Positions 25,562 through 33,342 of a DNA stretch of 42,500 bases are shown here, piece after piece (positions within the stretch are counted from its first letter, which is position 1; each line of letters starts with the position of its first letter). The stretch is from Candidatus Methanorudis spinitermitis (GTDB taxonomy: Archaea; Methanobacteriota; Methanobacteria; Methanobacteriales; Methanobacteriaceae). The notes beneath the pieces are model-generated. The model had not been told where the DNA came from. It was given only the letters and a program-made list of their open reading frames with translations, and did no database searches. Both the position numbers and the translations under genes were made by a program. The stretch covers positions 1 through 42,500 of the forward strand of contig JAITUQ010000054.1 in NCBI GenBank assembly GCA_031286225.1. The letters are read 5' to 3'.

Positions 25562-28500
25562 ATGAACCAGAGAACAACAGCTCATAAAGATAATGAAGAA
25601 AAAGAAGTTGAAGAATTAGCAGAACAACTTAAAAGTGCTTATAGAAAATATAAAACAAATACCTACTATAATAATTATGAAGCTATACAAAGAGCAGAAT
25701 TAGCTAAATTTGAATTTGAAACGTTCAATGAAGGCTTGTATAGTGAATGTCTTTTTCATGACTGTGAAGAAGATGAATGTGTTGAATGTGAAAATAATAA
25801 TGTGAAAACATCTCTTAATAAAGATATAACTGATTATAAGAGAAATATAACTGATTATTTTAAAAAATTAGCTGAAACTTTAATTAATAAGGAATCAAGA
25901 AATAATTTTTTTAAACAAATATTAAAAAAAATAGGTATTATTGCATTTCCTAAAAAAATGAAAGATAACAAAAAAGATAATGAAGAAATGGTGAATATAT
26001 TAAGTAATTTTCGCGAAGAAAAATATACAATAAGAAAAGCACATTATTTTATTTCACTTCCCGTAGAAGCACATATAGTTGGAGCTTTATGGATATTAAG
26101 ATGTGGATGGGCTCTTGATGATAAATTACATAAACATTGTTTTGGGAATAGGATTAACAAGTTTGTTCTAGACTCTATAAAAAATAATGTTTATGAAGAT
26201 AAAATCTATTCTGAATTTACTCCATTTCTGTTTGATGGATATTTTAAAAATTATCAACTTTGGAGAGATCAAGGACTAAATCAAGCAAAAGATATGCTTA
26301 AAAGTGGAAAAAATAGTATTGTGATTTCATTAGATTTAAAAGATTATTATTACGGAGCTACTGTAGATTTTTCAAAATTAAAGAAAGATATTGATTGCTC
26401 AAAACAGAAAGTTTTTGACAATTTTCCAAAAAATAAAAAAAATATTGAAAACTTAAAAAATAAACATGCTAAAATTGATAATCACCTAACTGATTTTATT
26501 AAAGACATTTATGAAAAATACACAGAATATTTTGAAAGAAAAAACTATGAAAAAAATATTAAAAAACCCTTACCTTTAATACCTTTAGGATTTTTACCTT
26601 CACTAATAATCTCTAATTGGAACCTTATAGGATTAGATCAAACAATTTTAGAAAACATACATCCAGAATATTATGGTCGATATGTTGATGACATACTGAT
26701 TGTATTACCATCACATGCAAAAAGTAGTTTTCATGGAGAGCAATCTACTAACTTACCCACATCCGATATAATAAACAAATATTTAACATCAGATGGGTCT
26801 GAACCTAAAAATACTATATTTAAATTAATAAAGAATAATAATATCTCAACTAAAATTGAAAATATAAAAAATGAACTCAATAATCGTTCTTCAAATGATA
26901 TTGAACCAGAAAAATTGATTTCTGAATTAAAAAAAATTAATTCTAAAAAAAATTATAGAGTATGTAACCAAAAACACAAATGTGAATGTGAAAATTCTAA
27001 TAAGGAAGAATATATATGGCTTTATGAAAATTTAGTAGTTCAGTCTAAAAAAATCAAATTATTTGTTTTTTCAAATGAAAATTCAGATGCAATGATTACT
27101 AAATTTAAACAGCAGATACATCAAAATACAAGTGAATTCAGACTAATGTATGAAGTTGAAAGAATTTTCACTGATGTCAAAGATGATGTTTATTCTATTA
27201 GCTATGAAGAATCAGAAAATAAACTTAGAGACATAAATGAAATAAAAGTAAACAAGTTTAAATTATCAAAAACATTGCATAAGCTGCTTAGAACCTTAAT
27301 ATACGATAATAAAGATGAAAATCAAGATAATGAAGAAGATATTGTTAAAGAAATAATCGACTCATTTAATGGGCATATCCTTGATTTTATGATATTATGG
27401 GAAAAATTAATAACATTTATATATCTCAAAGAAACCAATGAAAAATTCCCCTCCCATAATTCAATATTGGAAATACAAACAAAAAAAATATTGAAAACAA
27501 TAGAAAAACTTGAATTTAATTCTGAAGATGATTTTACCTATGGATTTAAATATGATGAAAAAAAATTAATAAAAAAAACTTTGAAAGAATATTTATATTA
27601 CACCTTTGCTAGAATATTTTCATTGAAAAATAAACAGTTTATAGAAATAGATAAATTTTTTAATCATGTCGATTTCAATCCAAAGCCAGGATATAATCAT
27701 GTGGAGCTTTCAAAATATTTTTTATCTTCTAGTTTACATAATAACATGTTTATGGGTAATCCATTAATTAGTTGTGAAAATTTAGAACCAAAATATGATT
27801 TAACTAAACACCAGATAAGAACAAAAGATTTCAAAGGATTTGCATACCCTAGATTTGTGCATTTTCATGAATGTGTTTTACATTGTATAAATAACAAATT
27901 AGATTCTCATCTAAATGAAGAAAAAATAGATAAGAAGTATAATAAAGAATTAAATCCGGAATCATATCTAAAACTGGCTTGTGAATACTATTACAAATTA
28001 AATTGGAATAAAAAAAATCGAAATTGTTATGAAAATAATTTTTATAGTTTAAACTGTAATATAAATTGCCATAACCTTAAATCAGAGAATGGTCATGGCG
28101 AATGTGCGAAAAATGATAATATTCATGTGATAAAAACTGGAAACTATAAAAAGAAAAAAATTAAAGTAGGGTTAATTAATACAAAATTAAATCATGAGAT
28201 ATTCGTCGGCAAAATTAAAGGAAATTCTCAGAGATCATCCAAAAGATTGGATAAAATTGCCAAATTAATAAATGACGCAATAGATAAAAAAATAGAATTA
28301 TTAATAATGCCTGAGATGTATATACCCTATGAATGGGCAGAATATTTAATTCATATGTCAAGAATGCATCAAATGGCAATAATTTTTGGTGTAGAAAACA
28401 TAATTTCTAATTATAGTGTTGGGAATTATATTGCAATGACATTACCTTCAAAATCAGAACAGGGACATAAAAATAGTGCATTTATCATGCGATTAAAAAA

Positions 28501-29020
28501 TCATTATTCTCCTCATGAAATAAAAGAGTACAAACGGAGAAATTTAGATTACGCACAATATCAACATTCAAAATATTTTTTAAGTATTTGGAATGATATA
28601 TATATTGTTCCTTATTATTGTTATGAAATTGCAGATATTCATGACAGAAGCATTTTTAAAAATTGTTGTGATATAGTTGCAGTTTCTGAATTTAATCAAG
28701 ATGCTAATTACTTTAATAATATCGCTGAATCACTGACTAGAGACTTGTTCTGTTATTGTGTAAAAGTTAATAGTTCAGAATTTGGAGGAACTTGCATATT
28801 ACAACCTACAAGTTCAGAAACAAAATATTCTGTTCAATTAAAAGGGGGAGAAGATGATTACATTGTTAGTCATGAAATAGATATTGAATCTCTAAGAAAT
28901 GCTCAAATTCAGAATGCTGAAGTTGAAAATGACGAAATAATTTTTAAACCTCATCCTCCAGGAATAGATATAGATATAATTCGAAGTCGTATGGGATTAA
29001 TCTCATATAAAAAACCTTAA
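25562..29020 (+). CDS. drt1: Reverse transcriptase-nitrilase fusion, UG1/DRT type 1-like antiphage protein
   Basis: An 1152-residue protein with two catalytic halves. The reverse transcriptase part has motif A (VISLDLKDYYYG, D258), motif B-like PLGFLPSLIISNW (341-353) and motif C YGRYVDDILIVL (371-382, catalytic D376 and D377), then KIKLFVFS as motif D/E (497-504). It has a C-terminal nitrilase (about 865-1110) with a complete triad: E918 in LLIMPEMY, K979 in MRLKNHYSPHE and C1020 in VPYYCYEIAD. This RT-nitrilase order is that of UG1 (DRT type 1) antiphage proteins, so defence by nucleic acid synthesis coupled to the nitrilase activity is inferred. Cysteine clusters at 63-76, 468-476 and 822-848 may bind zinc. 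ATG 25562 has no ribosome binding site. It ends six bases from the convergent hsdS. Confidence 0.88.
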   Translation: MNQRTTAHKDNEEKEVEELAEQLKSAYRKYKTNTYYNNYEAIQRAELAKFEFETFNEGLYSECLFHDCEEDECVECENNNVKTSLNKDITDYKRNITDYFKKLAETLINKESRNNFFKQILKKIGIIAFPKKMKDNKKDNEEMVNILSNFREEKYTIRKAHYFISLPVEAHIVGALWILRCGWALDDKLHKHCFGNRINKFVLDSIKNNVYEDKIYSEFTPFLFDGYFKNYQLWRDQGLNQAKDMLKSGKNSIVISLDLKDYYYGATVDFSKLKKDIDCSKQKVFDNFPKNKKNIENLKNKHAKIDNHLTDFIKDIYEKYTEYFERKNYEKNIKKPLPLIPLGFLPSLIISNWNLIGLDQTILENIHPEYYGRYVDDILIVLPSHAKSSFHGEQSTNLPTSDIINKYLTSDGSEPKNTIFKLIKNNNISTKIENIKNELNNRSSNDIEPEKLISELKKINSKKNYRVCNQKHKCECENSNKEEYIWLYENLVVQSKKIKLFVFSNENSDAMITKFKQQIHQNTSEFRLMYEVERIFTDVKDDVYSISYEESENKLRDINEIKVNKFKLSKTLHKLLRTLIYDNKDENQDNEEDIVKEIIDSFNGHILDFMILWEKLITFIYLKETNEKFPSHNSILEIQTKKILKTIEKLEFNSEDDFTYGFKYDEKKLIKKTLKEYLYYTFARIFSLKNKQFIEIDKFFNHVDFNPKPGYNHVELSKYFLSSSLHNNMFMGNPLISCENLEPKYDLTKHQIRTKDFKGFAYPRFVHFHECVLHCINNKLDSHLNEEKIDKKYNKELNPESYLKLACEYYYKLNWNKKNRNCYENNFYSLNCNINCHNLKSENGHGECAKNDNIHVIKTGNYKKKKIKVGLINTKLNHEIFVGKIKGNSQRSSKRLDKIAKLINDAIDKKIELLIMPEMYIPYEWAEYLIHMSRMHQMAIIFGVENIISNYSVGNYIAMTLPSKSEQGHKNSAFIMRLKNHYSPHEIKEYKRRNLDYAQYQHSKYFLSIWNDIYIVPYYCYEIADIHDRSIFKNCCDIVAVSEFNQDANYFNNIAESLTRDLFCYCVKVNSSEFGGTCILQPTSSETKYSVQLKGGEDDYIVSHEIDIESLRNAQIQNAEVENDEIIFKPHPPGIDIDIIRSRMGLISYKKP

Positions 29021-29026
29021 AAGATA

Positions 29027-30223
29027 CTAACAAAACATTTTTTGCAATAGTCCTTTTTTAAATTTATCATTGCTTTGTAATTCATGATAAATCTCATTAG
29101 TTTTATTATCAATATCCATTGAAAATCTAGCAATCTTTTCTTGTTCTTTTAAAATAGGAATCATAATACTAATCTTCATTAATGAATTCTTTGATAAATT
29201 AAATCTAGTGCTTCCTTGAGCTAATCTATTAATTTCATTTCTAATTATAGAACTTCTTAGATAGAAACTAAAAAATATAGGATTTACTTCTTCAAAAGAA
29301 TTCAATCTAAAACCAAAGCAAAAACTATTCAAGTAACATTCATTAATAGAATTAAGTAAAACCGCAGCCATCCCTACTTCTTCTGGAGTTTCAGATGATG
29401 TAGTAAAAAATATGTCGCCATATTCAACACTATTTTGACTTTCATTTGAATTAATTTTAACAAAATCGACCTTATTAGTATCTATTTTTTGAGAATCAAA
29501 AACAGATTTATAAGTAATATAAGGTTTACCTTTTCCAAAATCACCTTTAGTTTTCCCTGATAAACCAGTATATGTACTTCCTAAATCTCCAAGTGTTTTC
29601 TCTTCCCAATCAGGATAGCTATTTCCATTATCATCCTTGAATCTCAGTTCTTGAGAAAATAGCTGTTGCATGATCCCTTTTTTGTAAGTTTCCCATAGTT
29701 GTAATTTATCTTCTAAAATAGCTATTTTTTCATCTATTTTTGAAAGAAAATTAGCTACTTTATCTTGTTCTTCTTTAAGAGGAATTTTAATCTTTAAATT
29801 GTTAATATCTTTTGAGTTAACAGAATCAATTGTGCTTCCCTGAGAAAATTTAGCCCACAAATTTCTTTCTTTAATGTGGTGCAATAAATGATAAATAAAT
29901 TCATTAGCTTTTATTGAACAAACCCCACGACCAATACATGCATTAAATTCATTAATAGCTAAATCCCCTACTGGAGCACGAACAGTCATTATGATATCAT
30001 TGGATTCAGAAATTTTAGTGATTTCAGTAGTGAAAATTCTAGGAACAACTTTGCCTTTAATGAGATCAGCATTTCCTTGAATTAAAATTGTGTCTTTTGG
30101 ATTCTCTGTATAATTTTTTGAAGAAGGGGACTGACCCATTTGGACTTTACAAATATTTCCCAAATGATTCCTTTTCCATTCCCCACTAAACTCTTTAAAC
30201 CTTAACTCAGGCACACATCCCAT
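29027..30223 (-). CDS. hsdS: Type I restriction-modification specificity subunit
   Basis: A 398-residue HsdS. Two target recognition domains (about 1-150 and 205-350), each reading one half of a split DNA site, alternate with two conserved helical spacers. The first spacer contains PLKEEQDKVANFLSKIDEK and the second PILKEQEKIARFSMDIDNK. The typical YKKGIMQQLFSQELRF and KGLLQKMFC ends are present. The recognition sequence cannot be predicted by eye. The start is set by GGTGG just before the ATG, and hsdM ends nine bases upstream, so the two are translated from one message. It meets the RT-nitrilase gene head-on at 29020. Confidence 0.92.
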   Translation of the reverse strand: MGCVPELRFKEFSGEWKRNHLGNICKVQMGQSPSSKNYTENPKDTILIQGNADLIKGKVVPRIFTTEITKISESNDIIMTVRAPVGDLAINEFNACIGRGVCSIKANEFIYHLLHHIKERNLWAKFSQGSTIDSVNSKDINNLKIKIPLKEEQDKVANFLSKIDEKIAILEDKLQLWETYKKGIMQQLFSQELRFKDDNGNSYPDWEEKTLGDLGSTYTGLSGKTKGDFGKGKPYITYKSVFDSQKIDTNKVDFVKINSNESQNSVEYGDIFFTTSSETPEEVGMAAVLLNSINECYLNSFCFGFRLNSFEEVNPIFFSFYLRSSIIRNEINRLAQGSTRFNLSKNSLMKISIMIPILKEQEKIARFSMDIDNKTNEIYHELQSNDKFKKGLLQKMFC

Positions 30224-30232
30224 ATTACCACC

Positions 30233-31774
30233 TCATAATATAGGAGCTTCTATGCCCAGCTCACCACAATATTTTTTAATCTCTTTATCAATAGCTTTAA
30301 CCTTAATATCAATCACTTTCAATTCTTTTACAACTTCATTTAAATCTATAGGTTCTTCTTCCTCAAAAGTATCAACATATCGTGGAATATTTAAATTAAA
30401 ATCATTCTCTTTTATCTCTCCCAAAGTAGCTAAATGAGAAAATTTTTCAATCTCTTCTCTTTTACTATATGTTTCAATAATCTTATCAACATCTTCATCT
30501 CTTAAGATATTCTGATTTTTAATTTTTTCAAAATTCTTTGATGCATCTATAAAAAAAACATCTCCAGAATGTTTACGATGTTTTTTAAAGACTAAAATAA
30601 CTGTTGGAATTGAAGTTCCATAGAAAACATTAGCTGGAAGACCGATAACAGCATCTAAATAATTTTTATCATCCACTAGGAACTTTCTAATTACTCCTTC
30701 TGCTGCACCTCTAAATAAGACTCCATGGGGTAGGACAATACCCATTGTTCCATTTTCATCTAAATGATGGATCATATGTTGAACAAATGCAAAATCTGCT
30801 TTTGATTTTGGAGCTAGTTTTCCATAAATACTAAATCTAGGATCGTCTAAAAATATTTTATCAGAACTCCACTTAGCTGAAAATGGAGGATTAGCTACAA
30901 TAGCTTCAAACTTCATATCAATATGCATAGGATCTTCTAGAGAATCACCTTGTTGAATATCAAAATTATTATATTGAACATCATGAAGAATCATATTCAT
31001 TCGTGCTAAGTTATAGGTGGTCTGATTTAATTCTTGCCCGTAAAAATCTTCAACATCAGTTTCTTTAGCTACACGTAGTAAAAGTGAACCAGAGCCACAA
31101 GTTGGATCATAAACATTTCGCAACTTAGATTTATCTAATGAAACAATCTTAGCTAATATTTTAGAAACTTGTTGAGGAGTATAAAATTCTCCTGCTTTTT
31201 TACCTGCTGATGATGCAAATTGTGAGATTAAATATTCATATGCATCTCCTAAAACATCTGCATCTTGATCTTCTAGTTTAAAGTCAATTTCAGATAAATG
31301 TAATAATATTTTACTTATTAATTTATTTTTATCATCTGGCTTTCTACCTAATTTAGAAGAGGTTAAATCAACATCTTCAAATAATCCAAGAAAATCTTCT
31401 TCACTTTCATGACCTTCAGCTGAATCAGCTATTGTATTAAGTGCACGAGTAAGGTCTTCTAAAATAAACTGATTATCCTTAGCTTCTTTTACAATATTTG
31501 AAAAGAGAAATTTCGGTTCTAAAAAATATCCTAAATTTTCAAGAGCTTCTTCTTTTAAATCATTTTGCATATCTTCTTGTTCATATGCTTCTGTAAATTT
31601 TAAATTATCTTGAATTAGCTGTTTATTCAAATAAATTTCAATCTTTTCAGACAAGTATTTATAAAAAATAAATCCTAGAATGTAATTTTTAAACTCACTT
31701 GCATCCATGTTTCCTCGAAGCTCATCAGCGATTGACCATAGCTTTCCTTCAAGTTTATTCTTATAATCACTCAT
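30233..31774 (-). CDS. hsdM: Type I restriction-modification DNA methyltransferase subunit
   Basis: A 513-residue N6-adenine methyltransferase. The N-terminal helical bundle (LWSIADELRGNMDASEFKNY) is followed by GEFYTP (195-200), the SAM-binding motif DPTCGSGSLLLRVA (223-236) and the catalytic NPPF (295-298). The length is normal and no motif is lost. With HsdS it forms the M2S methylase; with HsdR, the restriction complex. AAGGTGCTAAT before the ATG gives the ribosome binding site. It starts 806 bases downstream of the end of the DUF3800 gene, with the candidate RNA in between, so hsdMS should have its own promoter. Confidence 0.94.
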   Translation of the reverse strand: MSDYKNKLEGKLWSIADELRGNMDASEFKNYILGFIFYKYLSEKIEIYLNKQLIQDNLKFTEAYEQEDMQNDLKEEALENLGYFLEPKFLFSNIVKEAKDNQFILEDLTRALNTIADSAEGHESEEDFLGLFEDVDLTSSKLGRKPDDKNKLISKILLHLSEIDFKLEDQDADVLGDAYEYLISQFASSAGKKAGEFYTPQQVSKILAKIVSLDKSKLRNVYDPTCGSGSLLLRVAKETDVEDFYGQELNQTTYNLARMNMILHDVQYNNFDIQQGDSLEDPMHIDMKFEAIVANPPFSAKWSSDKIFLDDPRFSIYGKLAPKSKADFAFVQHMIHHLDENGTMGIVLPHGVLFRGAAEGVIRKFLVDDKNYLDAVIGLPANVFYGTSIPTVILVFKKHRKHSGDVFFIDASKNFEKIKNQNILRDEDVDKIIETYSKREEIEKFSHLATLGEIKENDFNLNIPRYVDTFEEEEPIDLNEVVKELKVIDIKVKAIDKEIKKYCGELGIEAPIL

Positions 31775-32394
31775 ATTAGCACCTTATAGACTCCCATAAA
31801 ATCATTTATTATTGTTAAAACTTATTTTTTTAAAATAGGTAATATAAACTTTTATAATTTTTTAGTTGTATTGGATAAATTTTATTATTTTTTAATATAA
31901 ACATTATTTAAATCATTAATTAAAAAATTCTATTTAATTTAATAAATTTTATTATTTTTTAATATAAGCATTATTTTAATCTTAATATCAAATATTATTA
32001 ATTATAAATTTTTATTTTAAAATTAAAGAATACTAATTTCAATAAAATCACACATTTCTATCTTTAAAAGCTAAAATTTTCCAAGTAGGTAAGAATTTTT
32101 ATTTGTATGTAATTTCATAATCTTGATAAAATATCACTTTTTAAAAGCTCTTCAAGTTTTTTTCCTATTAAGTAATCTTCTTCTATAATCTAATGAATAA
32201 AATAATTTAGAATATTGAATCTGTTTATATTTACTCATTTTTTAATAAAAATTTTAGACATGATTATGAAAAAACTAGAAAACAAAGGAGAAGTGAATGT
32301 TTCATAAGCTATTGATTAATTTTCCCTTATTCTCTAGGAACTCAAAAAGAAATTTTGTAAAAAAATTCATTTAATTGACATAAGTTTAGAAAAA
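31775..32394. other. Intergenic region between hsdM and the RNA locus
   Basis: AT-rich, with two copies of ATAAATTTTATTATTTTTTAATATAA-like sequence near 31866-31910 and 31941-31970. It should carry the hsdM promoter. A minus-strand run of about 24 codons near 32115-32190 (EEDYLIGKKLEELLKSDIL) looks protein-like but is too short to call. Confidence 0.45.
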
Positions 32395-32404
32395 TTTATA
32401 TATT
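32395..32404 (+). promoter_or_regulatory. TATA box of the candidate structured RNA
   Basis: TTTATATATT centred near 32399 predicts a transcription start at about 32424, directly before the first stem of the structured segment. Confidence 0.5.
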
Positions 32405-32424
32405 ATTTATTACTACTTATTTGA

Positions 32425-32536
32425 TAGTGTATACTAATTATTTAGTATATGTAACAGGTAAATCCTATAAGTATCGTCGCATTCTGTGGGGAGTAAATTA
32501 CTTATAGGTACTGGCCTTCGGGTAAATCTTTTTTTT
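32425..32536 (+). ncRNA. Candidate structured noncoding RNA next to the DUF3800 gene
   Basis: About 112 bases that stand out in G+C from the surrounding DNA. Stem 1: TATACTAA (32430-32437) pairs with TTAGTATA (32442-32449) over a four-base loop. Stem 2: CCTATAAGTA (32464-32473) pairs perfectly with TACTTATAGG (32499-32508) around a 25-base loop rich in G (GTGGGGAG). Hairpin 3: CC(TTCG)GG near 32515-32522, a stable UUCG tetraloop, followed by a run of eight T at 32529-32536. GGTAAATC occurs twice (32457-32464 and 32521-32528), flanking stem 2. The T-run, the UUCG loop and the TATA box agree on the plus strand. It holds no useful open frame. Conserved RNA motifs beside DUF3800 genes are known; I cannot match this one to a family by eye. 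A minus-strand 3'UTR element is the alternative. Confidence 0.68.
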
Positions 32537-32580
32537 AAAAAAAATTAGCTTTATAAATTTATATAACAATTATTTATTTT

Positions 32581-33168
32581 TTATAATTTCTTCATAGCTA
32601 TTTCCAATTGTATTAAATCTACAAATTCAGGATTTTCTCTTTCAAATTTTTGAAAAAAGGACCATGCAATAACATCCACAACTTGTAGTGATTCATGTTT
32701 ATGAGAGTGGTTATGATGTATTTCAACATCAAATTTCTCATCAAACCCTAGTTTTTTTATAAATAATTTATTAAATTTATTAATATCTTCATATTTAGCT
32801 TTTGATTTATCTATTCTAATTATTAATGAAGAATTTATTTTTATTTGCTCTGCTATTAATCCTGCCAAGTAATCATAGCACTTGTTTTTATCTTCAATAG
32901 GAAATTTTTCTTTGTCAAATACAATGCAATATAATTTAGCATTTAACTTGTTTAACTTTCTTAAAATTTGCTTGATAATTTTTGATGAAGAATTTGTTCC
33001 TTTTATTTCGTGCATATTAGCTAATTTTTTCTTGAATTTATTTCTTCTTAAAGTTTTAATTATTTTTCCAAGTTTTTTTTCATTTTTTATTAATATTCCT
33101 AAAATAATAAAATATTTAGAACCATATCTCCCTAAATCTCCACTTTCATCTATTATTAAATATACCAT
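32581..33168 (-). CDS. DUF3800 protein (RNase H-like fold, putative nuclease)
   Basis: A 195-residue DUF3800 protein. It starts with the hallmark YLIIDESGDLG, whose acidic residues at positions 7, 8 and 11 suit metal binding in an RNase H-like fold. NMHEIKGTNSS (about 51-61) and the C-terminal HESLQVVDVIAWSFFQKFE (about 158-176), with a late Asp, complete the usual pattern. The function is not established. The family is common in mobile and defence loci and is often accompanied by a structured RNA. Here it lies between hsdR (174 bases upstream, same strand) and the candidate RNA (45 bases past its end). GGTACTTAA precedes the ATG. Its active-site residues look intact. Confidence 0.82.
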   Translation of the reverse strand: MVYLIIDESGDLGRYGSKYFIILGILIKNEKKLGKIIKTLRRNKFKKKLANMHEIKGTNSSSKIIKQILRKLNKLNAKLYCIVFDKEKFPIEDKNKCYDYLAGLIAEQIKINSSLIIRIDKSKAKYEDINKFNKLFIKKLGFDEKFDVEIHHNHSHKHESLQVVDVIAWSFFQKFERENPEFVDLIQLEIAMKKL

Positions 33169-33342
33169 TTAAGTACCAATTTTGAATTTTTTATTATCTT
33201 TATAAAATTTTTTATTACTTAAATATTTATATTTAATGATGATTATAATTTTTTCTAGTCCTGGGATTAATATCAATTGATTCATGAAAAAATTTTGTGA
33301 ATTTCAAAAAACTTCATTTACATAGCTAAAAGAAAATAGCTA

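Noticed and set aside
25562..29020. Group II intron or retron origin for the RT
   Set aside because: No maturase or HNH domain, no intron RNA ends nearby and no msr/msd structure seen; the nitrilase fusion points to the UG1 class instead.
32115..32190. Minus-strand coding fragment (EEDYLIGKKLEELLKSDIL)
   Set aside because: Only about 24 codons, no start codon and a stop directly upstream; may be a relic but cannot be supported as a gene.
32425..32536. tRNA gene
   Set aside because: The segment has stems and higher G+C, but no cloverleaf, no T-arm GTTCRA box and no acceptor stem pairing.
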